Positions 1 to 8,328 of a stretch of DNA of 64,000 nt are shown in pieces. The position numbers were made by a program, and so were the translations under genes. The notes under the pieces were generated by a model that was not told the origin of the DNA, did no database searches, and saw only the letters and a program-made list of their open reading frames with translations. The first letter of the stretch is position 1. Each line of letters starts with the position of its first letter. The DNA comes from Vampirovibrionales bacterium (GTDB lineage: Bacteria > Cyanobacteriota > Vampirovibrionia > Vampirovibrionales > Vampirovibrionaceae), in assembly GCA_016712355.1 (NCBI GenBank), contig JADJRF010000005.1:1054001-1118000 (forward strand), in the 5' to 3' direction.

Positions 1-494
1 TGATGCTGATGGTCGATCACCTCAACCTGATGGGCGTCCACCCGCTGCGCGGTCCCAACGACGCGACGCTTGGCCCGCGTTTCCCCGATATGACCGGCGC
101 CTATGATCCTGTTTTGCGCCAAATGGCGCGCGAAGCGGCCCAGGCGACTGGCGTTTCGCTGAAAGAAGGCGTCTATGCCGCGCTCAGCGGTCCGTCCTAT
201 GAGACGCCCGCCGAAGTGCGCATGCTCAGGACGCTGGGCGCCGACGCCGTGGGCATGTCCACGGTGCCGGAAGCGCTTGTGGCGCGTCATGCGGGCATGC
301 GCGTGCTGGGTCTCTCGTGTATCTGCAACGCCGCCGCCGGATTGGGCGATGCGCCGTTGTCCCATGAAGACGTGCTGGCCGCAGGCGAGCGCGCAAAACC
401 CCGCTTTCAGGCGCTGCTGTTGACGATTCTTCAGCGACTGGCCGCAGAAGCCGATGCGGCAATGGACTCGAAAGGATTGAAAATTTCTCCATGA
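1..494 (+). CDS. Purine nucleoside phosphorylase, 3' part (5' end outside window)
   Basis: Cleaves purine nucleosides with phosphate to give the free base and (deoxy)ribose-1-phosphate in purine salvage. The visible 160 or so C-terminal residues carry family hallmarks: SGPSYETPAE (base and ribose pocket), GADAVGMSTVPE with the ribose-binding Met, and an Asn in the CICNAAAG segment. That Asn sits where the trimeric inosine/guanosine-type enzymes (PunA/PNP) have their purine-binding Asn. The reading frame is open to the left edge, so the gene starts upstream. Its TGA overlaps the ATG of the helicase gene (ATGA), so the two are probably co-translated. Identity is firm; the exact subtype is inferred. 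Confidence 0.9.
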   Translation, partial: MLMVDHLNLMGVHPLRGPNDATLGPRFPDMTGAYDPVLRQMAREAAQATGVSLKEGVYAALSGPSYETPAEVRMLRTLGADAVGMSTVPEALVARHAGMRVLGLSCICNAAAGLGDAPLSHEDVLAAGERAKPRFQALLLTILQRLAAEADAAMDSKGLKISP

Positions 495-2914
495 CCCAAC
501 TCCCTCTGGAAGCGCGCATTCAAGCCGCCTTCGACCGACAGTTCCCCTTTACGCTCGATGATTTTCAGCAGGAGGCCATCGCGCAAATCGCCGAAGGCCA
601 TAGCGTGGTGGTCTGCGCCCCGACCGGCAGCGGCAAGACGCTGATCGCCGAATACGCGCTGATTCGCGCGATGGAAACCGGTCGCGCCATCTTCTACACC
701 ACCCCGCTCAAAGCCCTCAGTAACCAGAAATTCCACGACTTCGGCCAGGCCTACGGCGCCGAAAACGTGGGGCTGCTCACCGGCGATACGTCCATTAATC
801 GCGACGCGCCGATTATCGTGATGACGACTGAAATCTTCCGCAACATGCTTTATGGCCTGATCGACGACAGCCGCCTGCTGGATCGCGTGGCCTACGTGAT
901 TCTCGATGAATGCCACTACATGAATGACGCGCAACGCGGCACCGTGTGGGAGGAAAGCATCATCTACTGCCCGGAATTCATCCAGATTATCGCGCTGAGC
1001 GCCACGGTGGCCAACGCCCATGAGCTGACCGACTGGATTAACGAGGCCCATCACGACACGCGGCTCATTATGAGCGATTTTCGGCCCGTGCCGCTGCGTT
1101 TCTTCTATTACAACCGAAAAGATCTGGCCCCGCTGCTGGAGCGCGACGGCCAGATGAACCGTAAACTGAAGTTTGAAGATCGCAGTCGCGGCGCCGGTAA
1201 AAAGCAGCGTCCCTACGTACCCAACGCGCTGATCGAAGAAATGGCCGAGCGTCACATGCTCCCGGCCATCTTCTTTACCTTCAGTCGCGACGGTTGTGAC
1301 AAGGCGCTGCGCGAGACCCATGGCCTGCGACTGGTGACGCGCGACGAGGCCCAGGCGCTGGAAGAAGCCGTTGACAGCTTTGTGCTCCAGTATCCGTTTC
1401 TGGCCCGGCATGCGCATCTCGATGCCCTCAAACGCGGTGTGGCGAGCCATCATGCGGGACTGCTGCCCGCCCTGAAGCTCTTGGTGGAAAGGCTCTTTCA
1501 ACAAGGCCTCATTAAAGTCGTCTTCGCCACCGAGACGTTGGCCGCAGGGATTAACATGCCTGCGCGCGCGACCGTCATTACCACGCTGTCCAAACGGACG
1601 GATCACGGCCATCGCCTGCTGAATGCAAGCGAATTCCTGCAAATGTCCGGTCGCGCGGGCCGTCGCGGCATGGACGAGGTCGGCTACGTCGTCGTCGTGG
1701 GGTCGGCTTACGAAGGCGCGCCCGAAGCGGCCCTGCTCGCCACGAGTCAGGCCGATCCGCTCAACAGCCAGTTTACGCCGACCTATGGCATGGTCCTGAA
1801 CCTGCTGCAACGGCACGGGCTGGAAGAAGTCGAGTTCCTGATCTCCAAAAGCTTCGGCCAGTTTACGTGGGAGCGCCGCATGGCCCCGCTGCGCGAAGAA
1901 ACCGATGCCAAGCGCGCGCAATTGGCGCAGTATCACGCCATTCTCGAAGAGGCCGGGCTGACCGAAAAAAGTTTTGGCGATCTCCTGAAAGTCCGCGCGC
2001 TGGTCCACGACAGCCATCGGGCGATCCGCACGCTGAAAACCCAGATCAAGCGCTACGGCAACGCCCCGGAAATCGCCGCCCAGTTGTCGCGCGAACAGGG
2101 CAAGCTCGCCAATCTGGAAACCACGCTGCATGCGGCGCCCTGTAATATTTCCGGCCTGCTGGCGCGTCACAAGCGCCTCGACGTTAAACTCTGGAAGCTC
2201 AAACGCGAAATCCGCGGGATGGAAAAGCGCCTGGACGAAGACCATGGCTATTACTGGCGTCGGTTTCTGGGCCTGTACGAACTGCTGAAAGAAATCGGCC
2301 AGCTCGACGAGCGCGACAAACCCGCCCCCGCCGGGATACTCACCGGACAGATTCGCGCGGAAAACGAGCTGTTCGTCTCCATGCTGATTCAGGACGGGGC
2401 TTTTGAAGGCCTGATGCCTTCTGAAATGGCGGGCGCAGCCTGTGCGATGAGCTTTGACAGCAACCGCGAGAATCTCTACAGCCACTTTCCGACGTCTCCC
2501 GCCACGCAGGCGGCTTTATCCACTGGGCTTCAGGCGGCCAAGCGCTTGCGCCGCCTTCAGGAAAAACATCGCGTGCAGGCGCCGATTCTGCTCAATCCGG
2601 TGGCCAGCGGCCTCATTGAGGCTTGGGCGCAGGGCCTGCCCTGGGATCAGGTGACGTCGGCGACCAACATCGCGGAAGGCGATCTCGTACGTATTGTGCG
2701 TCGCACGGCCGATTTGCTGCGGCAATTCAGCCGGATTCCCGGCATGCCGCTGAGTGTGGCGCAGGCCTCGCGCGCCGCCCTGCCGCTGATTATGCGCGAC
2801 CCGGTGCGCGAGGTCGAAATGCCAATCCCTGCCGAGGAGCCGCCGCCGCTGGCGGATCCTGCGTCAAGCGGCATCGCGCCCGAAAACGCGGCCCCGCCCG
2901 CGCCCGCTGGCTAA
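491..2914 (+). CDS. Ski2/Mtr4-like DECH-box RNA helicase
   Basis: ATP-dependent superfamily 2 RNA helicase of 807 residues, probably acting in RNA turnover or maturation. Motifs visible in order: Walker A APTGSGKT (residues 43-50), DECH box (139-142), SAT (170-172), and motif VI SGRAGRRGMDE in the second RecA domain. A long helical C-terminal part follows, rich in charged coiled segments and fitting a DSHCT-type region. This architecture is common in cyanobacteria and actinobacteria and absent from most proteobacteria. The start ATG overlaps the stop of the phosphorylase gene. The last 30 residues are a Pro/Ala-rich tail. The substrate RNA is unknown. Confidence 0.9.
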   Translation: MTQLPLEARIQAAFDRQFPFTLDDFQQEAIAQIAEGHSVVVCAPTGSGKTLIAEYALIRAMETGRAIFYTTPLKALSNQKFHDFGQAYGAENVGLLTGDTSINRDAPIIVMTTEIFRNMLYGLIDDSRLLDRVAYVILDECHYMNDAQRGTVWEESIIYCPEFIQIIALSATVANAHELTDWINEAHHDTRLIMSDFRPVPLRFFYYNRKDLAPLLERDGQMNRKLKFEDRSRGAGKKQRPYVPNALIEEMAERHMLPAIFFTFSRDGCDKALRETHGLRLVTRDEAQALEEAVDSFVLQYPFLARHAHLDALKRGVASHHAGLLPALKLLVERLFQQGLIKVVFATETLAAGINMPARATVITTLSKRTDHGHRLLNASEFLQMSGRAGRRGMDEVGYVVVVGSAYEGAPEAALLATSQADPLNSQFTPTYGMVLNLLQRHGLEEVEFLISKSFGQFTWERRMAPLREETDAKRAQLAQYHAILEEAGLTEKSFGDLLKVRALVHDSHRAIRTLKTQIKRYGNAPEIAAQLSREQGKLANLETTLHAAPCNISGLLARHKRLDVKLWKLKREIRGMEKRLDEDHGYYWRRFLGLYELLKEIGQLDERDKPAPAGILTGQIRAENELFVSMLIQDGAFEGLMPSEMAGAACAMSFDSNRENLYSHFPTSPATQAALSTGLQAAKRLRRLQEKHRVQAPILLNPVASGLIEAWAQGLPWDQVTSATNIAEGDLVRIVRRTADLLRQFSRIPGMPLSVAQASRAALPLIMRDPVREVEMPIPAEEPPPLADPASSGIAPENAAPPAPAG

Positions 2915-2984
2915 ACGCCGCCGTCCTGTCTTGCCGCCCGCTCCCCCGCGTGAGGGAAGTCTGGGGCGCAAACGGCTGAATTGT

Positions 2985-3011
2985 TAAATTTTATAACGCC
3001 CTCGCCGATAC
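2985..3011 (+). promoter_or_regulatory. Sigma-28 (FliA)-like flagellar promoter
   Basis: TAAA at 2985-2988, a 15-nt spacer, then GCCGATAC at 3004-3011. This matches the known FliA consensus TAAA-N15-GCCGATAA at all but the last base. It lies 86 nt upstream of the ATG of the first rod-protein gene. The flanking block around TAAA is repeated almost exactly before the second rod gene. Confidence 0.75.
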
Positions 3012-3097
3012 CCCCGGCGAATGGGCGAAAACTCGCCATACTCTAAAATGCGCCTCCTGCCGTTTGGACGATATCTATCAGAAAGGACGCCTCCCCC

Positions 3098-3802
3098 ATG
3101 GTTTTAGAAGGACGCCTGACGTATCAGGGCGATGGGATGAGCATCTCCACCCGCGCGATGAACGCCACTACCACGTTGATGAACATCCACACGGATAACA
3201 TCGCGCATTTCGGCCTGCCGGGCTATCAGCGACGCACCCCGGTGGTCACCTCATTTATCGAATATCTCGGCGCCAATGCGGTCGACAAGGCCGTCGATAC
3301 GCAGGTGGGCCGGATCCGAAAGTCCGGTAATCCGCTCGACGTAGCGCTGTTTACCCAGGGTTATTTCCAGAAACGCCTGCCGTCGGGCGCGGTGGAATTG
3401 ACGCGCGACGGTCGCATGCGCCTCGATAAAGACGGCTTTCTGCTCTCGCTCGACGGGCGCCCGGTCCTGGGCGCCAATGGCGCGCCGATTCGCTTTCCGC
3501 TCATTCCCGCCAACCCGGAGCGCGACATCCTGATTAACGGCAGCGGCGATATTCGCGTCTACGATGAAGCCTCGACCAAGACCCTCGATGTCGGCCGCCT
3601 CGGCGTCGTCCAGCAGGACGGATCGGCCTTAAGCGCCATCGACGTGCGTCAGGGCCATGTCGAAGACTCTAACGTGATGCTGCAAAACGAATTTGTCAGC
3701 CTCTTGCCGCTGCGTCGCCAGTTTGAAGCCAACCGACAGCTTTTTATCATGCAGAGCGACACGCTCTCGCGCACGATTCAGGAATTGGGCCGTCCGTCGT
3801 AA
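3098..3802 (+). CDS. Flagellar basal-body rod/hook protein (FlgF/FlgG family)
   Basis: Structural protein of the flagellar rod, exported by the flagellar type III apparatus; 234 residues. The N-terminal rod-protein signature is present in altered form (HTDNIAHFGLPGYQRR, where the family has a NIAN...TGY segment). The central part resembles the FlgG-type domain (GNPLDVALFTQGYF, then LTRDGRMRLDKDGFLLS). The C-terminus has the family's amphipathic helix (SLLPLRRQFEANRQLF). AAAGGA lies 11 nt before the ATG; a start at the internal ATG near 3137 would also keep the rod signature. It heads the flagellar block behind its own sigma-28-like promoter. It could be FlgF or a FlgG paralogue. Confidence 0.85.
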   Translation: MVLEGRLTYQGDGMSISTRAMNATTTLMNIHTDNIAHFGLPGYQRRTPVVTSFIEYLGANAVDKAVDTQVGRIRKSGNPLDVALFTQGYFQKRLPSGAVELTRDGRMRLDKDGFLLSLDGRPVLGANGAPIRFPLIPANPERDILINGSGDIRVYDEASTKTLDVGRLGVVQQDGSALSAIDVRQGHVEDSNVMLQNEFVSLLPLRRQFEANRQLFIMQSDTLSRTIQELGRPS

Positions 3803-3924
3803 TCGCGCGAGATTGGCTTGCTCTCCTGCCCCATCTGCTCCGTCGCCTGAGGGAGGGCTGAGCCATGAAGGCGCGCGACGCCCCTCCGCTTGATGGACAT
3901 TCGGGCCGCAGGGCGGCTAATTGT

Positions 3925-3952
3925 TAAATTTTATAAAGCTATTGGCCGAAAC
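3925..3952 (+). promoter_or_regulatory. Second sigma-28-like flagellar promoter
   Basis: TAAA at 3925-3928, a 16-nt spacer and GCCGAAAC at 3945-3952. The 18-nt block aattgttaaattttataa is identical to that at the first promoter. The spacer is one base longer than the FliA optimum and the -10 is weaker, so this promoter may be less active. It lies in the 301-base gap 3803-4103, where nothing else was found except a conserved CTCGCCA block near 3972 that is also present near 3032. Confidence 0.6.
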
Positions 3953-4103
3953 CACGGCAAATCCCGCAAAGCTCGCCACAATCTAAGGGCCTGAATGCCG
4001 TCGCGTTAGGTCCTGCGGCGCCCGGCTCGCAGGGTCTCTGAGCAAATCCGATTCATTTTGGACGCACGTACACGCAGCAGTCACTAGCAGAGGGGAAGAC
4101 GCC

Positions 4104-4811
4104 ATGATCCAGAACATCATGACCCAGGCCGTGGACGCCGCCAATCGGCAGTTCGAGACGCTGGATCGCGTGGCGCAGAACGTCGCCAACATTAATACCA
4201 CCGGTTACAAGATCAAGCGCTTTGAGCAGTACATTCGCCCCGGCGGCGAAGTGGCGGGCGTCGAGCGTCAAGACTACTCGCAAGGCTCGCTGATGGTCAG
4301 CAACCGCGAACTCGACGTCGCCATCGACGGCCCCGGCTTCATTCCCGTCACCCAGCCCGATGGCGTGACGGCCTTTACGCGCGACGGCAGCTTCAGCAAA
4401 AACCGCGACGGCTATCTGGTCACCCAGTACGGCGATCTGGTCGGCGAAGGCATTCAGTTGCCGGTGAATTACGACAAACTGCAAATCACCGCCAGCGGCG
4501 AGGTCAAGGCCCTCCTGCCGGGCAAACTGGAGCCGACCCTGCTGGGCAAAATCAAGGTCGTGAATTTCGCTAACCCCGAAGGCCTGCAATCGGCGGGTTA
4601 CAACAAGCTCTTGCCCACCGAGGCCTCTGGCGAGCCGCAGCCGACGGGCGAAAACGTCGCCCTGAAGCAGGGCATGGTCGAGCGCGCCAACGTCAACGTC
4701 CTGTATCAAATCGATCAGGTGCTGCGCCTCAATGCAGGCGTGCTGTCGAACATGCGTATCGCCAAATTCACCGATGAAATCTATCGCCAGTCGGTCAACC
4801 TCAAGCAGTAA
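4104..4811 (+). CDS. flgG: Flagellar basal-body rod protein FlgG-like
   Basis: Rod/hook protein of 235 residues, part of the flagellar distal or proximal rod. The N-terminal signature NVANINTTGYK is canonical. It is followed by the FlgG-type core (YSQGSLMVSNRELDVAIDGPGF, then FTRDGSFSKNRDGYLVTQYG) and the C-terminal segment ANVNVLYQIDQVLRLNAG. The start has a strong SD (AGGGGAAG) 6-9 nt upstream. The gene is close to flgB (28-nt gap) and has its own sigma-28-like promoter. FlgG proteins are usually about 260 residues, so this one is slightly short; a FlgF assignment cannot be excluded. Confidence 0.85.
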   Translation: MIQNIMTQAVDAANRQFETLDRVAQNVANINTTGYKIKRFEQYIRPGGEVAGVERQDYSQGSLMVSNRELDVAIDGPGFIPVTQPDGVTAFTRDGSFSKNRDGYLVTQYGDLVGEGIQLPVNYDKLQITASGEVKALLPGKLEPTLLGKIKVVNFANPEGLQSAGYNKLLPTEASGEPQPTGENVALKQGMVERANVNVLYQIDQVLRLNAGVLSNMRIAKFTDEIYRQSVNLKQ

Positions 4812-4839
4812 CGCCGCCCACGCCTGAGAGGCCTGTTTC

Positions 4840-5196
4840 ATGTCGTTTGAACCCTTCGCCAAATTTGCGCCCATCGCCGAGACGCTCAGCGGGCTGTCCT
4901 ATAGCCAGCAACTGGTTTCGAGCAATATCGCCAATGCGCAGACGCCTGGCTATACGGCCAAAAACGTTAGTTTCGCTGACGTCATCAGCAGCCAGAACAG
5001 CCCGTTTGAAACGCGCCTGAGCAAAGAAATGGGAAAAACCTGCCAGCCCCTGTCGATGGTCGATTCCGGCGAGCCGGTCAATCTCCAGCAACAAATGATT
5101 CTCATGCAGAAAAACATGCTCTTTTACAGCATGGCCACGCGCCGCGCCGCGACGATCTTCAACACCCTGCGCACGGCCAGCCAGATCGGGAGGTAA
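4840..5196 (+). CDS. flgB: Flagellar basal-body rod protein FlgB
   Basis: Proximal rod protein of 118 residues, near the normal FlgB size. The rod-protein signature SSNIANAQTPGYTAKNVSF lies at about residues 26-44. The C-terminal helix QQMILMQKNMLFYSMATR is the typical FlgB ending, which packs in the rod core. GAGAGG precedes the ATG. flgC follows 7 nt downstream, the conserved flgB-flgC-fliE order, here with a lytic transglycosylase gene inserted before fliE. Confidence 0.92.
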   Translation: MSFEPFAKFAPIAETLSGLSYSQQLVSSNIANAQTPGYTAKNVSFADVISSQNSPFETRLSKEMGKTCQPLSMVDSGEPVNLQQQMILMQKNMLFYSMATRRAATIFNTLRTASQIGR

Positions 5197-5203
5197 CGGA
5201 TAA

Positions 5204-5650
5204 ATGACGCTTAACAGTTCGTTCGATATCGCCTCTCAGGGCCTCGACGCTTCGTCTTCGCGCCTGCAAACGCACGCCAATAACATCGCCAACCTCAACA
5301 CGCCCTATTACCAGCGCAAGATCCCGATTCTGGTTGAGAACAACGAAACGACGTTTGAAAACATCCTGGGCCAGATGCGCAACGGCGTGCTGAAGGCCGG
5401 CATCAGCGCCTCGCCGGGCGGCGTGGAGATGGCGGGCGTGGCGCTCGACCCGACCCCCGGCCGTCGCGTCTATCAGCCTGGCCATCCGCAGGCCGATAAA
5501 GACGGCTACGTCACGTATTCCAACGTCAACCCGCTGACCGACATGGCAGACGCCACCGTCAGCCAGCGCGCCTACGAGGCCAATCTCGGCGTGATCAGCA
5601 TGGCGAAAGCCATGGCCAACCGCGCCCTTGAAATCGGCCGGGGCCAATAG
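5204..5650 (+). CDS. flgC: Flagellar basal-body rod protein FlgC
   Basis: Proximal rod protein of 148 residues. It has the N-terminal pattern ANNIANLNTPYYQRK, the FlgC mid-region (YQPGHPQADKDGYVTYSNVN) and the C-terminal helix in which AYEANLGVISMAKAM is diagnostic. The SD GGGAGG lies 10 nt before the ATG. Transcribed with flgB; stoichiometry and export follow the flagellar rod as known for the family. Confidence 0.95.
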   Translation: MTLNSSFDIASQGLDASSSRLQTHANNIANLNTPYYQRKIPILVENNETTFENILGQMRNGVLKAGISASPGGVEMAGVALDPTPGRRVYQPGHPQADKDGYVTYSNVNPLTDMADATVSQRAYEANLGVISMAKAMANRALEIGRGQ

Positions 5651-5670
5651 GGAGCTAATCGCGCGTCATC

Positions 5671-6309
5671 ATGATGAGCAGCGGATCGTCTATGGGAATC
5701 AGCGGCCTGATGGCCGGCGGCGGCATCGAGTCAATCGACGCCCGCATCCAGCAAATCGAAGCCATGATTCGCAGCGTCGAAGGGTCCCGAAAGCCCGCCG
5801 TCGGCGCAAGCGGCAAACCTGCCGGGGCGTTCAGCGCGCAGTTACAACGCAGCGCCGTCGCTGGCGGCGGATTCCCCGGTATGGCGCAAGCCCCGACCGG
5901 CACGATGGCTGAGCGCGCCAAGGCCCTGCAACCGCTGATTCAGCAATATTGCGACCAGCACGGCGTCGATTCCGCGCTGATTACCGCGCTGGTGCGGCAA
6001 GAATCCGGTTTTAACCCGCAAGCCGTCTCCGGCGCCGGCGCCTGCGGCCTGATGCAACTGATGCCCGCCACCGCCAAATCCCTCGGCGTCCAAAACGCCT
6101 TCGACCCGGCGCAAAACCTGGAGGCGGGTATTCGCTACTTCAAGGGCAAACTATCCGAATTCAACGGGAATATTCCGCTGGCGCTGGCCGCCTATAACGC
6201 GGGTTCCGGCGCCGTGGCGCGCCATGGCGGGGTGCCGCCCTACCGCGAAACCCAGCAATACGTCCGCAACATTCTGGGCGCCTACCTGCGCCAGAAGCAA
6301 CAGGCCTGA
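5671..6309 (+). CDS. Flagellar-operon soluble lytic transglycosylase (SLT domain)
   Basis: Peptidoglycan-cleaving enzyme of 212 residues, probably opening the cell wall for rod assembly. The SLT domain spans about residues 90-205: VRQESGFNPQAVSGAGACGLMQLMPATA carries the catalytic Glu of ESGFNP and the GLMQLMP motif, and later LALAAYNAG. The N-terminal 85 residues hold a short helix (IESIDARIQQIEAMI) and a Gly/Ala-rich linker, as in flagellar SltF-type proteins. No classical signal peptide is visible, which fits export through the flagellar system. Position between flgC and fliE supports the role. Two adjacent ATGs (5671, 5674) are possible starts. Confidence 0.88.
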   Translation: MMSSGSSMGISGLMAGGGIESIDARIQQIEAMIRSVEGSRKPAVGASGKPAGAFSAQLQRSAVAGGGFPGMAQAPTGTMAERAKALQPLIQQYCDQHGVDSALITALVRQESGFNPQAVSGAGACGLMQLMPATAKSLGVQNAFDPAQNLEAGIRYFKGKLSEFNGNIPLALAAYNAGSGAVARHGGVPPYRETQQYVRNILGAYLRQKQQA

Positions 6310-6330
6310 CGGCCGCTTGGGAGCGCTTCG

Positions 6331-6669
6331 ATGAAATCCCCTTACGTCAATCAGCTCAGTATGGGCGACGGCTTCTCGCTTAAGACGAGCGGCGCGCTCA
6401 AAGGCAGCCTCACGCATTTCGCCGCCCCCTCTGTCTCGGGCGCTGGCGGGCCGTCGTTTAAAAACGTGATGATGAAAACCGTCGAAGGCTTGAATTCTAC
6501 CGTCAACGCCCCCGACAAAATGATGCAGGAAGCCATCACCAACGGCACGTACGACGTCCACGACGTGATGATCGCCAGCGCCAAGGCCGAACTCGCTGTG
6601 ACCATCGCGTCGCAGATCACGACCAAGGTCGTGCAGGCTTACGATAAAATCCTGCAAATCCAGATTTAG
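6331..6669 (+). CDS. fliE: Flagellar hook-basal body protein FliE
   Basis: Links the MS ring to the rod. It has 112 residues, the usual FliE size. The C-terminal half has the family core: sequence around SFKNVMMKTVEGLNSTVNAP, then ANGTYDVHDVMIASAKAELA-like features and a final helix TKVVQAYDKILQIQI that matches the conserved FliE ending. The SD GGGAG precedes the ATG. It is the last flagellar gene seen here; fliF and export genes are not in this window. Confidence 0.9.
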   Translation: MKSPYVNQLSMGDGFSLKTSGALKGSLTHFAAPSVSGAGGPSFKNVMMKTVEGLNSTVNAPDKMMQEAITNGTYDVHDVMIASAKAELAVTIASQITTKVVQAYDKILQIQI

Positions 6670-6809
6670 CGCGTATTCAGGGCCATTCTGGCGAGGCAAA
6701 GCCAGGCGCAAATAATCGCCATGGGGGAGATGACTGGGCAAAAGGGCATGATTTTGCTACAGTCATAACTGACTGCTGACTGATATTGTCCCCTGTGGAG
6801 AGCCTCCCC

Positions 6810-7205
6810 ATGATTGCTTCTGTCGCGCGCTTTGGCGTGTCGCCTCTCGATGACGTTTCCGTCCCGAATGCCGTTCAGCAAAAGGCCCGCACGTTGCGCG
6901 CGCTCTATTACGCTTCTCAAGAATCGTTGCCCTTACGGGCTGCTAGCGACGATGGGTCAAAACAGGTTTGCCTCGTCCAAACCGAGTCCGGTTTTGAGCT
7001 AGAGGCCACGGGCTTTCGCAGGTCGCCAATGACCGTTCGATTGACCAGCAATTTCGTCCCCATTGCCCATCCGGCATGTTTGCTTATGCGCAACGATATT
7101 TTTGTTAAGGCTGCCGATTTGCTGATCGCGGCTGCGTCCCAATCTTCTAAGACCTCAGACGCGGACAAGTGGGATAGGCATCCGCAGTTCCTCAATCGGG
7201 ATTGA
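6810..7205 (+). CDS. Unknown protein with N-terminal RFG motif (1)
   Basis: A 131-residue protein of unknown function if started at the ATG at 6810, which has GGAGAG 8 nt upstream; an in-frame upstream start at 6786 is less likely. It begins MIASVARFG, the same pattern as the next gene (MMISPIARFG) and several others in this window. No membrane segment or known domain is visible. It is mixed hydrophobic/polar with an Ala-rich helix near the C-terminus (AADLLIAAASQ). It stands alone downstream of the flagellar block. Base composition is somewhat lower in G+C than the flagellar genes. Confidence 0.6.
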   Translation: MIASVARFGVSPLDDVSVPNAVQQKARTLRALYYASQESLPLRAASDDGSKQVCLVQTESGFELEATGFRRSPMTVRLTSNFVPIAHPACLLMRNDIFVKAADLLIAAASQSSKTSDADKWDRHPQFLNRD

Positions 7206-7207
7206 TA

Positions 7208-7268
7208 GCAAGCGCGGGCGCCGTTTTTACCCCATGGCGCTTGCATGCGCCTATGATTTTGTTATTGT
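7208..7268 (+). promoter_or_regulatory. Hairpin and candidate sigma-70 promoter between the two RFG genes
   Basis: GCAAGCGC (7208-7215) pairs perfectly with GCGCTTGC (7237-7244) across a 21-nt loop. A candidate promoter overlaps its right arm: TTGCAT at 7241-7246, 16-nt spacer, TATTGT at 7263-7268, 57 nt before the next ATG. The hairpin could be a weak terminator for the upstream gene or an operator. Confidence 0.35.
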
Positions 7269-7325
7269 TGTAGCGGATTGTCTGGCAATCCGTTTGCTGT
7301 CCTCCACCTATGGAGAATGAACCTT

Positions 7326-7676
7326 ATGATGATCTCGCCCATCGCGCGTTTCGGCGCGTCAAAGCCTCCCAGGCGTTCCGACTCTACTCCAGTAACAGAG
7401 TTGTCTCTTCAGCAGCTTGCTCAAGAGTTCAGACTTGCTATCACGGAGAGGAATAACGGAAACGTAACAACGAAGCTCCAGCCTTGGGAAATAAGACCGA
7501 AAGGTCAAACACTCATGTTCGCTGAGCTCATGTATGGACCTGCGATCTACGTGAAGCCCACTGGAGAAAAACCGATCCTGATTCCTCTGCTAGAGGATCT
7601 TCTCCCAAGGGATCCCTCGCAAAACGACCTTTACCGTCAAGCGGTCGAGCACTTTGTGTCAAGGATGAGAAAATAA
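7326..7676 (+). CDS. Unknown protein with N-terminal RFG motif (2)
   Basis: A 116-residue protein starting at the ATG pair 7326/7329, with ATGGAGAATG upstream providing an SD. It begins MMISPIARFGASK, matching the RFG-type N-terminus of its neighbour, but the rest shows no evident similarity to it. It is hydrophilic, with a C-terminal helix (YRQAVEHFVSRMRK). No known domain was recognised. The coding sequence is visibly poorer in G+C than surrounding genes, suggesting a lineage-specific or acquired gene. A strong terminator follows. Confidence 0.6.
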   Translation: MMISPIARFGASKPPRRSDSTPVTELSLQQLAQEFRLAITERNNGNVTTKLQPWEIRPKGQTLMFAELMYGPAIYVKPTGEKPILIPLLEDLLPRDPSQNDLYRQAVEHFVSRMRK

Positions 7677-7677
7677 G

Positions 7678-7776
7678 CGGCGCGGGGCGCCCCCCTTCCG
7701 GGCGGCGTCCCGCGCCGGATTGATGTCAATACCCGCTCCCTCAGGCCGCATGCGGGTTGGGGGAGCGGGCGGTTTT
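7678..7776 (+). terminator. Two successive hairpins, the second a Rho-independent terminator
   Basis: First hairpin: a 14-nt arm at 7678-7691 pairs with 7704-7717 with one G-U wobble. Second: CCCGCTCCC at 7732-7740 pairs with GGGAGCGGG at 7761-7769, followed by cggttttata. They end transcription of the gene at 7326-7676. Confidence 0.7.
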
Positions 7777-7852
7777 ATATTCATTCATAAACGCGCAGCT
7801 TTTAAGCCCCTTTAGTTTTTATTTATATGTCAGGTATCGCTTGTATGGGTTT

Positions 7853-7951
7853 ATGATGAATGACGCCACAACACCGCTGTTGCACGAACGCCTTGCGCGG
7901 CGTGGCGCGTTGTTGGACGTCTCTATGGACATAGCAGAGGGTGACGGCTGA
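7853..7951 (+). CDS. Possible small leader ORF, 32 residues
   Basis: Short frame starting with an ATG pair at 7853/7856 and ending in TGATG that overlaps the start of the next gene, the arrangement expected for translational coupling. No domain, signal peptide or membrane segment is visible. No good SD was found. It may be only a leader peptide, or chance. Confidence 0.3.
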   Translation: MMNDATTPLLHERLARRGALLDVSMDIAEGDG

Positions 7952-8154
7952 TGGCTTCCAAATCGCCTTACGGAGAACTCGAAAAATGGCTGGGCCGTAA
8001 ATACGCCCAGGATCTCAGCAACGCGCAACCCGTGCGCGACCTGCGCAACGACGCCCGCGACGTTCTCTATGGCAGCATGGACGTGCTGGCGATGATGGCC
8101 AAACTGGATCTCGCCCGTTCAGGACCGTCTGCAACCCGAAAAGGCGTGGCGTAA
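7951..8154 (+). CDS. Small unknown protein, 67 residues
   Basis: Hydrophilic, mostly helical small protein (GELEKWLGRKYAQDL, then VRDLRNDARDVLYGSMDVLA). No known domain. Its ATG overlaps the stop of the upstream short frame. Amino-acid content looks like a real protein and the codon usage matches the neighbours. It runs convergently toward pyk, 174 nt away; that gap holds only G+C-rich sequence without a clear signal. Confidence 0.5.
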   Translation: MASKSPYGELEKWLGRKYAQDLSNAQPVRDLRNDARDVLYGSMDVLAMMAKLDLARSGPSATRKGVA

Positions 8155-8328
8155 GGCCTCGCCACATGCTTTGAGACGGCGCGCCCGCGCGCGCTCGCCA
8201 CGACCAGCCGGAAGGAACCTCTGATCGCAGGGGCTTCAAACGACGCTGGCGCACGCCCTGTTCGCTCAGGCCGCGCCCAGCCCGCTGGTCGCCCCGAGCG
8301 CGCCGCACTGCGTCGGCGGCCCCGCGCG

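Noticed and set aside
431..2485. Long open frame (684 residues) on the minus strand opposite the RNA helicase
   Set aside because: It is a frame shadow of a G+C-rich gene: low-complexity His/Gln/Val-rich product, no domain, and the helicase on the plus strand has all its motifs.
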